Shown here piece after piece: positions 33,215-41,904 of a stretch of 52,500 nt of DNA. A program made the position numbers and the translations under genes. Source of the DNA: Pseudomonadota bacterium (GTDB lineage: Bacteria > Pseudomonadota > Alphaproteobacteria > Acetobacterales > Acetobacteraceae); contig JAKAWQ010000018.1 in NCBI GenBank assembly GCA_021816925.1, positions 1 to 52,500 on the forward strand, read 5' to 3'. Below the pieces are notes generated by a model. That model was not told the DNA's origin and did no database searches. It was given only the letters and a program-made list of their open reading frames with translations. Each line of letters starts with the position of its first letter. Position 1 is the first letter of the stretch.

Positions 33215-33520
33215 ATGGATACCTCTCGATTCCCCAACTGGACCCGACAGGAGGATGAGCAACTGCGCCTGATGGCAGCCAACGGCCGCAGCAAGCAGGA
33301 CGTTGCTCAGGAGTTGGGACGGACGATCAACGCCGTCGCGGCGCGTGCCGTGGCGACGCGGGTCCGGTTTCGAAGCCGACGGCATCCGAATGACCAAAAG
33401 CCGGTCTTTCGCCGCCGCTGCCTGCGGTGTCGCAATCTCTTCGATGTGGAATCGCGGTTTCGGTTCGTGTGTGACCTCTGCCATGCGCTCGATGAGTGGC
33501 GGAGCGCTGACCTGGGTTGA
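33215..33520 (+). CDS. SANT-like HTH plus zinc-ribbon protein, phage type
   Basis: A 101-residue protein. Residues 5-45 (FPNWTRQEDEQLRLMAANGR, SKQDVAQELGRTINAVAARA) form a SANT/Myb-like helix-turn-helix of the kind that counts W-T-x-x-E-D-E and R-T-x-x-A-V. Residues 70-95 have a four-cysteine ribbon, CLRCRNLF and CDLCHALDEW. ATG 33215 is chosen because GGTAGG precedes it; an upstream in-frame GTG would add eight residues. It follows the Cro-like gene by 5 bases and is probably its operon partner. The function is unknown, likely a transcription factor of the island. Confidence 0.6.
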   Translation: MDTSRFPNWTRQEDEQLRLMAANGRSKQDVAQELGRTINAVAARAVATRVRFRSRRHPNDQKPVFRRRCLRCRNLFDVESRFRFVCDLCHALDEWRSADLG

Positions 33521-33773
33521 CGCGCCAGCGGTCACGGCACACCGCCGTACGAAAGCGGCCCAGGGAGAGTGCGGCAAGTGAGGTGTGGTGAGTTGCGGCG
33601 CGTCTCAGCGCCGCGTCCTTCGAACTGTCTGTTGTAACGGCAATGATGGCCATCCGGATCGTAACGAAGGACGCGAATACGAGGAGATTGTGGGCAGGAT
33701 GATCGTGTGTTCAGGACGGGACGTTGCGGCTGCATCGGGGCGTCAAAGCCGGCGCAACCGAGGGCGGAACAGG

Positions 33774-34283
33774 ATGGCCGGCCGTAGCGAGGTTGCAAGT
33801 CGGAAGGGGGTGGGTGGCGAAATTCACGACCCGATCCGGACGAGCGCCGGCGAACTTCCATACACGGCCGAGTTGCTGACGCAGCGCCTGGAGGAGGCGG
33901 GGGCGACCCTGCTTTGCCTTCCGGCAACGGGAACGCGTACAGACATGCGCACAAGCAAGTGGCCGCTGGTCCGTGCTGCGATAGATGCGTATGGGTGGTC
34001 GGGCGCGCGGCTTCGTCCGGCTATTCCCGCTGCCGCAGCGATCAGCCGGATGGACGAGGCGCTCGGCTGGATTGGTCTGATATCGCACGAGAGTTATGTG
34101 CTGCGCCGAATCGTCGGTGCGCGTGCCCTGGTGAGTCCGCTGACCGGTCGGCATCTCTTCACCTGGCGGCGGCTGGGAACCCTGCTGGGCGCCGATGCCA
34201 GGGCGGTGCGGCGTTGGCACGCAAAGGGCATTGCGGCGATTCTCGAGTGTTTGAACAGCCGGCACGGGACCGTTGAGACTTGA
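33774..34283 (+). CDS. DUF6362-like phage-associated protein
   Basis: About 169 residues from ATG 33774. The core ELLTQRLEEAGATLLCLPAT, KWPLVRAAIDAYGWSGARLR, PAIPAAAAISRMDEALGWIG and TWRRLGTLLGADARAVRRWH matches the DUF6362 layout as I recall it: a paired helical module ending in a helix-turn-helix resembling a sigma-factor region or small-terminase end. The frame is open from 33585, and ATG 33699 (with GAGGAG upstream) is an alternative start; residues before 33774 look unstructured. The family is common in prophages of Rhodospirillales. Function is unknown. Confidence 0.55.
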   Translation: MAGRSEVASRKGVGGEIHDPIRTSAGELPYTAELLTQRLEEAGATLLCLPATGTRTDMRTSKWPLVRAAIDAYGWSGARLRPAIPAAAAISRMDEALGWIGLISHESYVLRRIVGARALVSPLTGRHLFTWRRLGTLLGADARAVRRWHAKGIAAILECLNSRHGTVET

Positions 34284-34799
34284 CTCGCCATCCGTAGCGA
34301 GGACCCCAGATCGGCAGGACAAGGCAGACAATTTACGACGTCACCGGACAACAAGCGCTGTTTGAGTACCTGACCATGTCTTCTGTTGTCGGGGCGACGA
34401 TCGCGGCGGCGCAAGGCAGTCGTGGTGATGCGTCTGCTGCAGGGTGAAGACCTCGAGGGGGTCTCGTGTTTGCTTAGGGCCACTGCGGCGAGGTCGGCGC
34501 AGGTGTAGATGAAGGTCTGCTGGTAGATCGGCGGCCCACTCACTTCAGGGGGCCGTTCCTTCATCATTTCGGCTCTTCGCGCCGCGGAGGATGGCGGCGC
34601 AGGCTTGGCCGGTGGCGAGAACCGGGCGTCTCCCATCGGCTCCGGCCCGCGAACGCCAACACCGAATGTCGGATTGAATCGGCGCTCCGGCGGCGGACAC
34701 AGCTCTCACCGGCGTTTCGGTGCAGCCCGTGACCGAAATGGACGGGCTGCGCTCGCCACTCATTCCCGCAACCGGCGACGCGAGACTTCCAAATAGCGC
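34284..34799. other. island interior without a supported gene
   Basis: No frame here carries a recognisable domain. One minus-strand stretch (about 34430-34567, starting MMKERPPEVSGPPIYQQ and continuing TFIYTCADLAAVALSKHE) reads plausibly for some 40 codons, then becomes basic and repetitive; it may be a remnant of a small phage gene. The remainder looks like decayed DNA. Confidence 0.4.
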
Positions 34800-35102
34800 T
34801 CAGATCCCGGATGGCCCGGGGGCTGACGGATCCTCTCCAGCGGGCGGCGGACGAGTGGCCGCTTCGAGGCAGGCTTCGGCGCAATAGAGAACGGAGCTCA
34901 GCAGGTCACGCAATACCCGCAAATCGGAAAGGCTGATTGTTGGCATCAAGGTGACGAGACTGCCCCAGGGTCGGTCCGGTTCGATTCCCTGCTCGATGAT
35001 GAGCGTGACATGGCCTTGGCTTGTCAACTGTGCCTCGATTGAAAGCCTGTCCCATGCGAGCCCCGACCGATCGACCAGGGAGAGATGGCCAAGCGCGATC
35101 AT
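34800..35102 (-). CDS. hypothetical island protein A
   Basis: A 100-residue acidic protein from ATG 35102: MIALGHLSLVDRSGLAWDRL, SIEAQLTSQGHVTLIIEQGI, ISLSDLRVLRDLLSSVLYCA, then a Pro/Gly-rich tail. Predicted as mixed alpha/beta with no signal or membrane segment. The longer frame to 35315 adds arginine-rich residues that read as shadow of the neighbouring gene. It follows the other unknown gene by 109 bases on the same strand. Family not recognised. Confidence 0.5.
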   Translation of the reverse strand: MIALGHLSLVDRSGLAWDRLSIEAQLTSQGHVTLIIEQGIEPDRPWGSLVTLMPTISLSDLRVLRDLLSSVLYCAEACLEAATRPPPAGEDPSAPGPSGI

Positions 35103-35211
35103 GATTGTCTCCGGTGTCGTGACGTTTTGCGGGCAACTCGATAGGAGGAGGCATACAGCGGAAGTGAAGACCGGCTCATCGGATCGGGAAAGGAACGGGC
35201 GGCGGGCTTGA

Positions 35212-35523
35212 TCACGAAGAGCATGCACGGGCCTCCGCCACGATGTCGGCCAGCTCCTCGACGAGATGACTGTCGTCAAGCGCGGCAAGGCGTGTGGCGC
35301 CGTCGCGCAGGGCATCTGCGGCGAGGGAGAGGAACCCGACCGCGTCGTCCGCGGCTTGCACGGCTTCCGGCCTCTTGAGTACCCGCGTCGCGGCGATGAG
35401 ACTCTCGCCCTGCCGCTCGATACCCATCAGTAGGCCGGCGAGTGCGGCGACGCTCAGCGCCACGTCACGTTGGGCGCTCGCAACCAGGGCCGGGTCGGGA
35501 TGGAAGGCGTGGCCGCTTTGCAT
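35212..35523 (-). CDS. hypothetical island protein B
   Basis: A 103-residue, almost wholly helical protein from ATG 35523: PALVASAQRDVALSVAALAG, LLMGIERQGESLIAATRVLK, AADDAVGFLSLAADALRDGA and DDSHLVEELADIVAEARACS. It is rich in Ala and Asp/Glu and likely forms a helical bundle or coiled coil. The upstream control region (35539-35580) carries repressor-type operator motifs and a TTGACA box pointing toward this gene, so it may belong to the CI-like regulon. Family not recognised. Confidence 0.5.
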   Translation of the reverse strand: MQSGHAFHPDPALVASAQRDVALSVAALAGLLMGIERQGESLIAATRVLKRPEAVQAADDAVGFLSLAADALRDGATRLAALDDSHLVEELADIVAEARACSS

Positions 35524-35538
35524 TGCGGTGATCCTGGC

Positions 35539-35580
35539 GACGTGATGGCCATTATGTCAATTATAATAGCCTTTTTGGCT
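35539..35580. promoter_or_regulatory. second operator-like control region of the island
   Basis: AGCCTTTTTGGCT (35568-35580) fits RGCC-N5-GGCY exactly, and GGCCATTATGTCA (35547-35559) fits its left half. The 13-mer GACGTGATGGCCA (35539-35551) is identical to 32941-32953 in the repressor/Cro region. A minus-strand TTGACA (35560-35555) and a plus-strand TATAAT (35562-35567) are present, each without a good partner box. Confidence 0.55.
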
Positions 35581-35862
35581 CTAAGCTCTCACCCATTCGG
35601 CAAAGCCAGAGCGCCTGAGAACCGGCGCCCCTCGCGGATGCGAGAGCGGTGCGGCTCGGTCCGGCGGAGCGTCTGTTGCTGGAAGGCGGGCTTCTCCAAT
35701 TCGCGGCGGGGACAACCGCAATCGCGTCCGAGGGCGATTGGAGAGATGTGGCCTCCGGTCGGAAGCCGAAACTCGGACCGGGAGATCAGCCGGCGCGGGT
35801 GCGTCGCGGTCGGTCTGCTCCAGCGCTATGAAGGCGAGCTGAGGCTCAGGAGCGACGAACGA

Positions 35863-36657
35863 ATGGCCGGGGATTTCGCGACTCTGACGCTTTCCGAGCC
35901 CGGGCCCGGAATTCTCGAGATTACGCTCAACCGCCCGGACGCTGCCAACGCCATCAATACCGAGATGGGACGCGAGCTCTGGCGGCTGTTCGACGCACTG
36001 AACGCTGATCCTGCGCGGGCGCGGGCGGTGATCCTGACCGGTGCGGGCAGCCGCACGTTCTGCGCGGGCGGTGATCTCAAAGAACGGCTCGGCATGAGCA
36101 ACGATGCCTGGCAGGCCCAGCACCTCGTCTTCGAGCGGATGGTGCGGGCGATTGTGCTCTCGCCGATGCCGCTGATCGCGGCGGTCAATGGCGCGGCCTT
36201 TGGCGGGGGCTGCGAGCTCGCGTTGCTCGCCGACTTCGCCTATGCGGCGGAGAGCGCCCGCTTCGCGCTCACGGAGGTAACGCTTGGCATCATGCCCGGG
36301 GCCGGCGGCACCCAGACCCTGCCGCGCGCGATCGGTATCAGGCGGGCGAAGGAGATCCTGCTCACCGGCCGGCCGTTCAGCGCCGCTGAGGCAGCGGAGT
36401 GGGGCCTCGTCAACCGCGTCTGCTCGCCTGCTTCGCTGCTCGAGGAGGCGCGAGCGACGGCGACGACGATCGCCGGCAACGCACCCCTTTCCACGCGGCA
36501 GATCAAGCAGGCGGTGAACGTCGGGATCGGGATGGACCTGCCGGCGGCGCTCATGCTCGAAATCGAGGCGTATAATCGTCTGGTGCCGACCGAGGACCGA
36601 CGCGAAGGTGTGTGCGCCTTCAACGAGAAGCGCAGGCCTCGTTTCGCTGGCCGCTGA
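35863..36657 (+). CDS. enoyl-CoA hydratase/isomerase family protein
   Basis: A 264-residue crotonase-fold enzyme: ILEITLNRPDAANAINTEMG, RAVILTGAGSRTFCAGGDLK (oxyanion-hole loop), IAAVNGAAFGGGCELALLAD (second oxyanion loop with GGGCELAL), ALTEVTLGIMPGAGGTQTLP (with the catalytic-type Glu in LTEV), and RREGVCAFNEKRRPRFAGR at the end. Members hydrate or isomerise enoyl-CoAs; the precise substrate is open. ATG 35863 has AGGAG upstream. It is the first chromosomal gene after the island and is followed 10 bases later by tsaB. Confidence 0.92.
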   Translation: MAGDFATLTLSEPGPGILEITLNRPDAANAINTEMGRELWRLFDALNADPARARAVILTGAGSRTFCAGGDLKERLGMSNDAWQAQHLVFERMVRAIVLSPMPLIAAVNGAAFGGGCELALLADFAYAAESARFALTEVTLGIMPGAGGTQTLPRAIGIRRAKEILLTGRPFSAAEAAEWGLVNRVCSPASLLEEARATATTIAGNAPLSTRQIKQAVNVGIGMDLPAALMLEIEAYNRLVPTEDRREGVCAFNEKRRPRFAGR

Positions 36658-36667
36658 TCGCTCGCCG

Positions 36668-37309
36668 ATGCCTCTGCTTGCCCTCGATGCCGCGCTCGGC
36701 ACGGCCTCCGCGGCGGTGCTGGCGGAGGAGGGGATCGTTGCGCTCGAACGGGATGCGTCGGGCGGGCGGCTTGCCCTGCTCGCGGCCTCCGTGCTCCGGG
36801 CGGCGGGGCTCGCTGCTGGCGATCTGGCGGCGGTTGGGGCCTCCGTCGGACCCGGCAGCTTCACCGGGATCCGTACCGGCCTTGCGCTCGCCGCCGGCAT
36901 CGGGCTTGCCGCCGGGATTCCGGTGATCGGGGTGAGCGTGGGCGAGGCGCTGACCGCCCTTCTGCCCGACCCCTCGCCGCGCGTGCTCTGGATTGCGATC
37001 GATTCCCGGCGTGGACGGGTCTTTCTGCAGCGCGCGGGCGAAGCCACCGCGTTCGATCTCGATGGCCTGCCGTTGCCCGCGAGGCCGGTGCTGGTGGCCG
37101 GCGACGCGGCCGAGGTGGTGGTTGAGCGGCTTAGGCGGGAGGGAGCCGACGCGGCACTCGCGCCTCTCTGCACGAGCGACGCGGCGGGGGTGGGTCTGGC
37201 GGCGCGGGCGCGGCTTGCCGGGCGGCTGCCGCCGCGTGCTGCGCATCCCCTCTATATCGACGCACCGGCGGCGTTGTTTCCGACCGGGCTGCGCCCGCCG
37301 CCGGTGTGA
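36668..37309 (+). CDS. tsaB: TsaB, tRNA t6A threonylcarbamoyl adenosine synthesis protein
   Basis: A 213-residue ASKHA-fold protein: MPLLALDAALGTASAAVL, AAVGASVGPGSFTGIRTGLA (the PGSFTGLR signature), IPVIGVSVGEAL and AHPLYIDAPAA. With TsaD and TsaE it makes the universal t6A modification in ANN-decoding tRNAs. Length is normal. The last bases overlap the rimI start (GTGA), the usual tsaB-rimI pairing. Confidence 0.93.
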   Translation: MPLLALDAALGTASAAVLAEEGIVALERDASGGRLALLAASVLRAAGLAAGDLAAVGASVGPGSFTGIRTGLALAAGIGLAAGIPVIGVSVGEALTALLPDPSPRVLWIAIDSRRGRVFLQRAGEATAFDLDGLPLPARPVLVAGDAAEVVVERLRREGADAALAPLCTSDAAGVGLAARARLAGRLPPRAAHPLYIDAPAALFPTGLRPPPV

Positions 37310-37776
37310 TCCTGCGTGCTGGCCCGGCGCACGCGGCGGCCATGGCCGCGATCCATATACGCGCCTTCGCACCTGACATCGGACCCGAGGCCTCCGAGGG
37401 AGTGACGTGGGGCAAGCCGTGGGGCGAGGCCGCCTTCGCGGTGCAGCTTGGTCTGCCGGGTGCGCTCGGACTGATCGATCCCGCAGGCGGGCTCCTGCTG
37501 GCCCGCCTCGTTGCCGAGGAGGCCGAGGTGCTGACGCTCGCGGTCGCGCCCGAGGCGCGGCGGCTTGGGCTCGGCCGGGCCTTGCTTCAGTGGGCGATGG
37601 TGGAGGCGGTTCAGGCCGGGGCGAAGCGAATCGTTCTCGAGGTCGCGGCAACGAATGCACCCGCGCGAGCGCTCTATACAGGGGCCGGATTCCGCGAGGT
37701 CGGGCGACGGCGGGCTTATTACGCGGACCGGTCGGATGCACTGGTGCTGGCCGCCGCGCTTCCGGGGGCAGGCTGA
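37306..37776 (+). CDS. rimI: RimI-like ribosomal protein acetyltransferase
   Basis: A 156-residue GNAT protein: AEVLTLAVAPEARRLGLGRA (acetyl-CoA loop R-x-x-G-L-G/R), LLQWAMVEAVQAGAKRIVLE, VAATNAPARALYTGAGFREV and GRRRAYYADRSDALVL. The ARALYTGAGF and RRAYY motifs are typical of RimI, which acetylates the N-terminus of ribosomal protein S18. GTG 37306 overlaps the tsaB stop by 4 bases. Confidence 0.9.
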   Translation: MILRAGPAHAAAMAAIHIRAFAPDIGPEASEGVTWGKPWGEAAFAVQLGLPGALGLIDPAGGLLLARLVAEEAEVLTLAVAPEARRLGLGRALLQWAMVEAVQAGAKRIVLEVAATNAPARALYTGAGFREVGRRRAYYADRSDALVLAAALPGAG

Positions 37777-37820
37777 ACGGGGCTCGTGGGCGTGCTGGGG
37801 AGAGTTGCGCCGTGGATCCG

Positions 37821-38561
37821 TCAGAAGCGATCCTTATGTGCGCGCAGGTCGGCGAATTCGGCGACGTCGCGGGCGAGCAGGAAGGGATTGAGCCGGCACT
37901 CCTCGGCAAGGCGCGTCGGCACCGTGGGCTCGGCAGCGGCGCGGCGTTGCGCGGCTTGGCCGGCGCGCGCCTTGAGAGCGGTATCGTTGGGGCGAAGCGA
38001 GAGCGCGAACCGGGCATTGGCGAGGGTATATTCGTGCCCGCAGCAGACAAGCGATTCGCCGGGCAGGGCGGCGAGGCGGCGGAGACTGCCGAACATTTCC
38101 TCGGGCGTGCCCTCGATCAGGCGGCCGCAGCCGAGGCTGAAGAGCGTATCGCCGGCAAGGAGTATTGGCCCGTCGGCGAAGAAATAGGCGATGTGCCCGC
38201 GGGTGTGGCCGGGCGTGTCGATCACTGCGGCCGCGTGCCGGCCGACAGCGAGCTGCGCGCCCGGGGCAAGCGCGTGATCGAGGTGCGGCAGGCGGTGCGT
38301 ATCCGCCACAGCGCCGGCCACCTTGGCGCCGAAGCGTGCGCGGAGCGCGTCCGTGCCCGCCACATGGTCGGCATGGTGGTGAGTGAGGAGGATGAGGTCG
38401 AGACGCCCGCCCGAGGCGGCCACGGCCGACGCGGCCGGCTCCGCTTCCGCCGGATCGACGAAGCCCGTGAAGCCTGCCTCATCCTGAAGGAGCCAGCCGT
38501 AATTGTCGGCGAGGAGGGGGATTGGCCGAACGCTGAGCATGTTCAAAGTGTAGAGCCGCAT
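37821..38561 (-). CDS. gloB: hydroxyacylglutathione hydrolase (glyoxalase II)
   Basis: A 246-residue metallo-beta-lactamase-fold hydrolase. Metal ligands appear in LILLTHHHADHVAG (about residues 57-70), VIDTPGHTRGHIAYFF, ILLAGDTLFSLGCGRLIEGT and VCCGHEYTLANARFA. The C-terminal helical part (RLNPFLLARDVAEF) is that of GloB. It hydrolyses S-lactoylglutathione to D-lactate. ATG 38561 is used; ATG 38540 is as likely. It diverges from a methyltransferase gene 38 bases away. Confidence 0.92.
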   Translation of the reverse strand: MRLYTLNMLSVRPIPLLADNYGWLLQDEAGFTGFVDPAEAEPAASAVAASGGRLDLILLTHHHADHVAGTDALRARFGAKVAGAVADTHRLPHLDHALAPGAQLAVGRHAAAVIDTPGHTRGHIAYFFADGPILLAGDTLFSLGCGRLIEGTPEEMFGSLRRLAALPGESLVCCGHEYTLANARFALSLRPNDTALKARAGQAAQRRAAAEPTVPTRLAEECRLNPFLLARDVAEFADLRAHKDRF

Positions 38562-38599
38562 GGCCGCCCCCGGAAGGCCACGCGTGCTATATCCCGCTT

Positions 38600-39313
38600 A
38601 TGGCGATGGACGTTGCAACAGCGGCTGACTTCTACGCGACCCGCCAGGGCGCGGTCACCGCCCGGCTTCTGCGTGAGAGGCTGGCAGACCTCTGGCCCGA
38701 TCTCAAGGGGCAGGCTGTGCTTGGCCTCGGCTATGTCGCGCCTTACCTCCGGCTCTGGCGGGAGGAAGCGCTCCGTTGCATCGCGCTCACTCCTGCCCAG
38801 GCAGGGGTCGCGCGCTGGCCTGCCGGCCTCGCCAATCTCTCCTGCACGGCCGAGGAGGATGCGCTTCCGTTCCCCGACCTCTGCTTCGATCGGATCATCG
38901 TCGTGCACGGGCTAGAGGCAGCCGAGAACGCACGGCGGCTTTTGCGCGAACTCTGGCGCGTGCTTCGGGATGACGGCCGACTCCTCGTTGTCGTGCCAAA
39001 CCGGCGAAGCCCTTGGGCCTATGTCGAGGCAACTCCGTTCGGTCAAGGGCAACCTTATTCGCCGCGCCAGCTCGGCGCGTTGCTCGCGGCGTCCCTCTTC
39101 CGGATCGAACGCCGGGACACGGCACTCTATCTGCCGCCGCTCGACCGGCGGCTCCTCCTGCGCAGCGCCGTACTTTGGGAGAGGAGCGGGCGGCGACTTG
39201 CCCCGCAATTTGCGGGAGTAACGATCAGCGAGGCGGTGAAGGATTGTTTCGCTGCGTTGCCGACGCGCCGGGCCTTGCCGCGACGCCGGCTCGTACTCTC
39301 CGAGGCCGTCTGA
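38600..39313 (+). CDS. class I SAM-dependent methyltransferase
   Basis: A 237-residue protein: ADFYATRQGAVTARLLRERL, VLGLGYVAPYLRLWREEA (SAM loop), EDALPFPDLCFDRIIVVHGL (acidic and post-motif strands), ARRLLRELWRVLRDDGRLLV and VVPNRRSPWAYVEATPFGQG. Such proteins lie beside gloB in many alphaproteobacteria, as I recall, but the methyl acceptor is not known. The C-terminus is basic (PTRRALPRRRLVLSEAV), which could favour a nucleic-acid or quinone substrate. Confidence 0.8.
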   Translation: MAMDVATAADFYATRQGAVTARLLRERLADLWPDLKGQAVLGLGYVAPYLRLWREEALRCIALTPAQAGVARWPAGLANLSCTAEEDALPFPDLCFDRIIVVHGLEAAENARRLLRELWRVLRDDGRLLVVVPNRRSPWAYVEATPFGQGQPYSPRQLGALLAASLFRIERRDTALYLPPLDRRLLLRSAVLWERSGRRLAPQFAGVTISEAVKDCFAALPTRRALPRRRLVLSEAV

Positions 39314-39346
39314 GGTCGCGCCGGGCGGCGGTCCGACATCGCCCTT

Positions 39347-39374
39347 TGTTCCCGCACCCCTGTTCCCGCACCCC
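39347..39374. repeat. two tandem copies of a 14-bp unit
   Basis: TGTTCCCGCACCCC occurs twice in direct succession (39347-39360, 39361-39374) between the methyltransferase and the CoxL-like gene. It is most simply a slippage duplication. Confidence 0.85.
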
Positions 39375-39438
39375 TTTTGCGCCCGAGCCACCGCGCGTAC
39401 ACTCGGCCTCCCATCCGCCACCTCTAGGGAGCCGGCAG

Positions 39439-41767
39439 ATGACGAAGTTCGGCCTTGCCCGACCGGTCTGCCGTGTCGAGGACTCACGCCTGCTCGTGGG
39501 CAGCGGCCGTTACACGGACGACGTGCAACCGGCGGGTGCCGCTGTCGGGGTGGTGCTGCGCAGTCCGCACGCGGCGGCGCGAATTCGGGCAATCGACACT
39601 GTGGTTGCCAAGGCGATTCCCAGCATGTTGGCAATCTATACGGCGGCGGATCTCGCTTCGGACGGCATCGGCGGACTGCCGTGTCTCGTGCCGATGACCA
39701 ACCGCGACGGATCGACGGGTGCCGATCCGGGACACCCGGTGCTGGCCGAAGGTGCGGTCCGCCACGTCGGCGATCCGGTTGCGTTCATCGTGGCGCGAAC
39801 GGCCAAGACCGCACGCGATGCGGCCGAAGCGATCGCGGTCGAGTACGAGGTGCTGCCAGCCGTCACCGACCTTGCGCGTGCGACGGATTCGGGCCAGCCC
39901 GAGGTGTGGACGGGTGCCGCGCGGAATATCTGCTTCGACTGGGAGGTGGGCGACAAGGAGCGGGTTGCGAAGCTGTTCGCGGAGGCAGCCCATGTCACGC
40001 GGCTGACGGTTGTCAACAACCGCATCATCGTTTCGAGCATGGAGGCGCGGGCCGCCGTGGCCCGATATGATGCTGGCACGGGCCGGTTCACCCTCACCAC
40101 CAACACCCCGGGCGTGTGGCTTCTCAAGGAGCAGCTCGCGAATGCGGTCTTCCATCTGCCCGAGGATCGCTTCCAAGTCATTACGCCGGATGTCGGCGGC
40201 GGCTTCGGCATGAAGCTTTTCCTCTACTCGGAGCATGTGCTTGTCTGCTACGCGGCGTGCAAGCTCGGCAGGCCCGTGAAGTGGACCTTGGAACGTTCGG
40301 AAGCATTTCTCTCCGACACGCAGAGGCGCGACAATGTTACCGAGGGCGAGCTTGCGCTCGGTGCGGTTGGAAGGTTTCTTGCGCTGCGCACCCGCAACCT
40401 CGCCAACATGGGCGCCTATCTCTCGAATTTCGCCCCCTTCATTCCTACCATGGCCGGGACCAAGGTGCTGGCCGGCGTCTATGGCTTCCAAGCGATTTAC
40501 GCCAATGTTATCGGGCTCTTCACCAACACCGTGCCGGTTGACGCCTATCGCGGTGCGGGGCGTCCGGAGAGCAACTATCTGGTGGAACGGCTGATCGATG
40601 CCGCTGCGCGCGAGCTTGGGATGGATCGCGCGGAACTGCGTCGGCGCAACATGGTTGCCTCGGCCGCCATGCCGTTCAATTCGGCGATGGGCCAGCTCTA
40701 TGACTCGGGTGATTTCAGCCGCGTTCTCGACACTGCCCTCGAGCGAATCGACTGGGCCGGCTTTCCAGGGCCGCGGGCGGAAGCGGCGCGCCGCGGCCGC
40801 AAGCGCGGCATCGGCCTTGCCTATTATCTCGAGGCGACCGACGGCGGAACGACCGAGCGGGCAGAGATCCGCTTTGCGGAGGATGGCTTCGTGGACCTTT
40901 ACGTCGGGACGCAATCGACCGGCCAGGGTCATGAGACGGCCTATGTGCAGCTGACCGTCGATCGCCTCGGGGTGCCGGGTGAAAGGGGGCGCGTGCATCA
41001 GGGCGATTCCGACGCGATCCCGATCGGTGGCGGTACGGGGGGGGCGCGCAGCCCATATTCCGAGGGTCAGGCAATTCTGCTGACCGCGGCGAGCGTGATC
41101 GACAAGGGCAGGCAGGCGGCTTCAGAGACGCTCGAGGCGGCTGTAGCCGACATCACCTTCGGCGATGGGCGGTTCTCGATCGTCGGCACCGACCGCGGGA
41201 TCGACATTCTCGAGCTCGCGGCGCGCCAACGTGCAAGGATCGGGGCCGGCCAGCCGGCGACCCTGCTCGATGCTGCCGAGGTGGCAAAGATCGAGCAACA
41301 CACCTACCCGAACGGCCGCCACATGGCCGAGGTGGAGATCGATCCGGACACCGGGGTGGTGGACGTCGTGCGCTACCTCGTCTGCGATGATTTCGGCAAG
41401 GTGGTGAACCCGCTGATCGTGCGCGGCCAAGTGCAGGGCGGCGTGGCGCAAGGGATCGGGCAGGCCGTGCTCGAACGTACCGCCTACGATCCGGATTCGG
41501 GGCAGCTCCTCTCCGGCAGCTTCATGGACTACGGCCTTACCGCGTGCGGACGATCTGCCGAATATCGAAGTCGAGCTGATTGAAGTTCCGTGCGCGGCGA
41601 ACCCGCTCGGCGGCAAAGGCGCGGGCGAGGCAGGCGCGGTCGGCAGCCCGCCGGCGGTGATGAATGCCATCGTCGATGCACTCGCCGAAAGTGGCGTGCG
41701 CCATATCGATATGCCGGCGACGCCGGAGCGCGTGTGGGACGCCCTCCGGCGCGCGCGGGCGGCCTGA
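39439..41767 (+). pseudogene. molybdenum hydroxylase large subunit (CoxL-like form II), frameshifted
   Basis: The first frame gives a long chain of the xanthine dehydrogenase/CODH large-subunit family: GRYTDDVQPAGAAVGVVLRS, VITPDVGGGFGMKLFLYSEH (cofactor-binding glycines), VDAYRGAGRPESNYLVERLI with the AYRGAGR loop of form II enzymes (near residues 369-375), TQSTGQGHETAYVQL. After SFMDYGL (about base 41538) one extra A at 41539 shifts the frame. The true end, IEVELIEVPCAANPLGGKGAG then EAGAVGSPPAV to TGA 41765-41767, is out of frame, and it contains the catalytic glutamate (KGAGEAG). No coxS or coxM gene is adjacent. Confidence 0.85.
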
Positions 41768-41780
41768 GCCATAGAGAAAG

Positions 41781-41805
41781 CGCCAGCGTCGTGGAAGCGC
41801 TGGCG
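41781..41805 (+). terminator. possible hairpin terminator
   Basis: CGCCAGCG and CGCTGGCG form an 8-bp GC stem around a 9-base loop, 14 bases after the CoxL-like stop. No T-tract follows, so it may be Rho-linked or not a terminator at all. Confidence 0.4.
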
Positions 41806-41904
41806 ACGTGCATTCTGGCTGGGTTTGATGCGGCCCTGAGCAACCCGTGAGGCGGCAGGCGTGAGTCTCGCTCCGACGCATCTGCCGCGCGGAGGTCTTA
41901 TGTC

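Noticed and set aside
34430-34567. Possible small minus-strand gene starting MMKERPPEV
   Set aside because: Plausible for 40 codons only; no ribosome-binding site, no family, and the frame becomes basic filler.
32064-35862. Direct repeat of the tRNA-Arg 3' end marking a right attachment site
   Set aside because: I looked for a second copy of the TTCGAATCCACCAGGGCGC region up to the enoyl-CoA hydratase gene and found none.
41530-41545. Programmed frameshift in the CoxL-like gene
   Set aside because: No slippery heptamer or downstream pseudoknot is evident; a plain one-base insertion is simpler.
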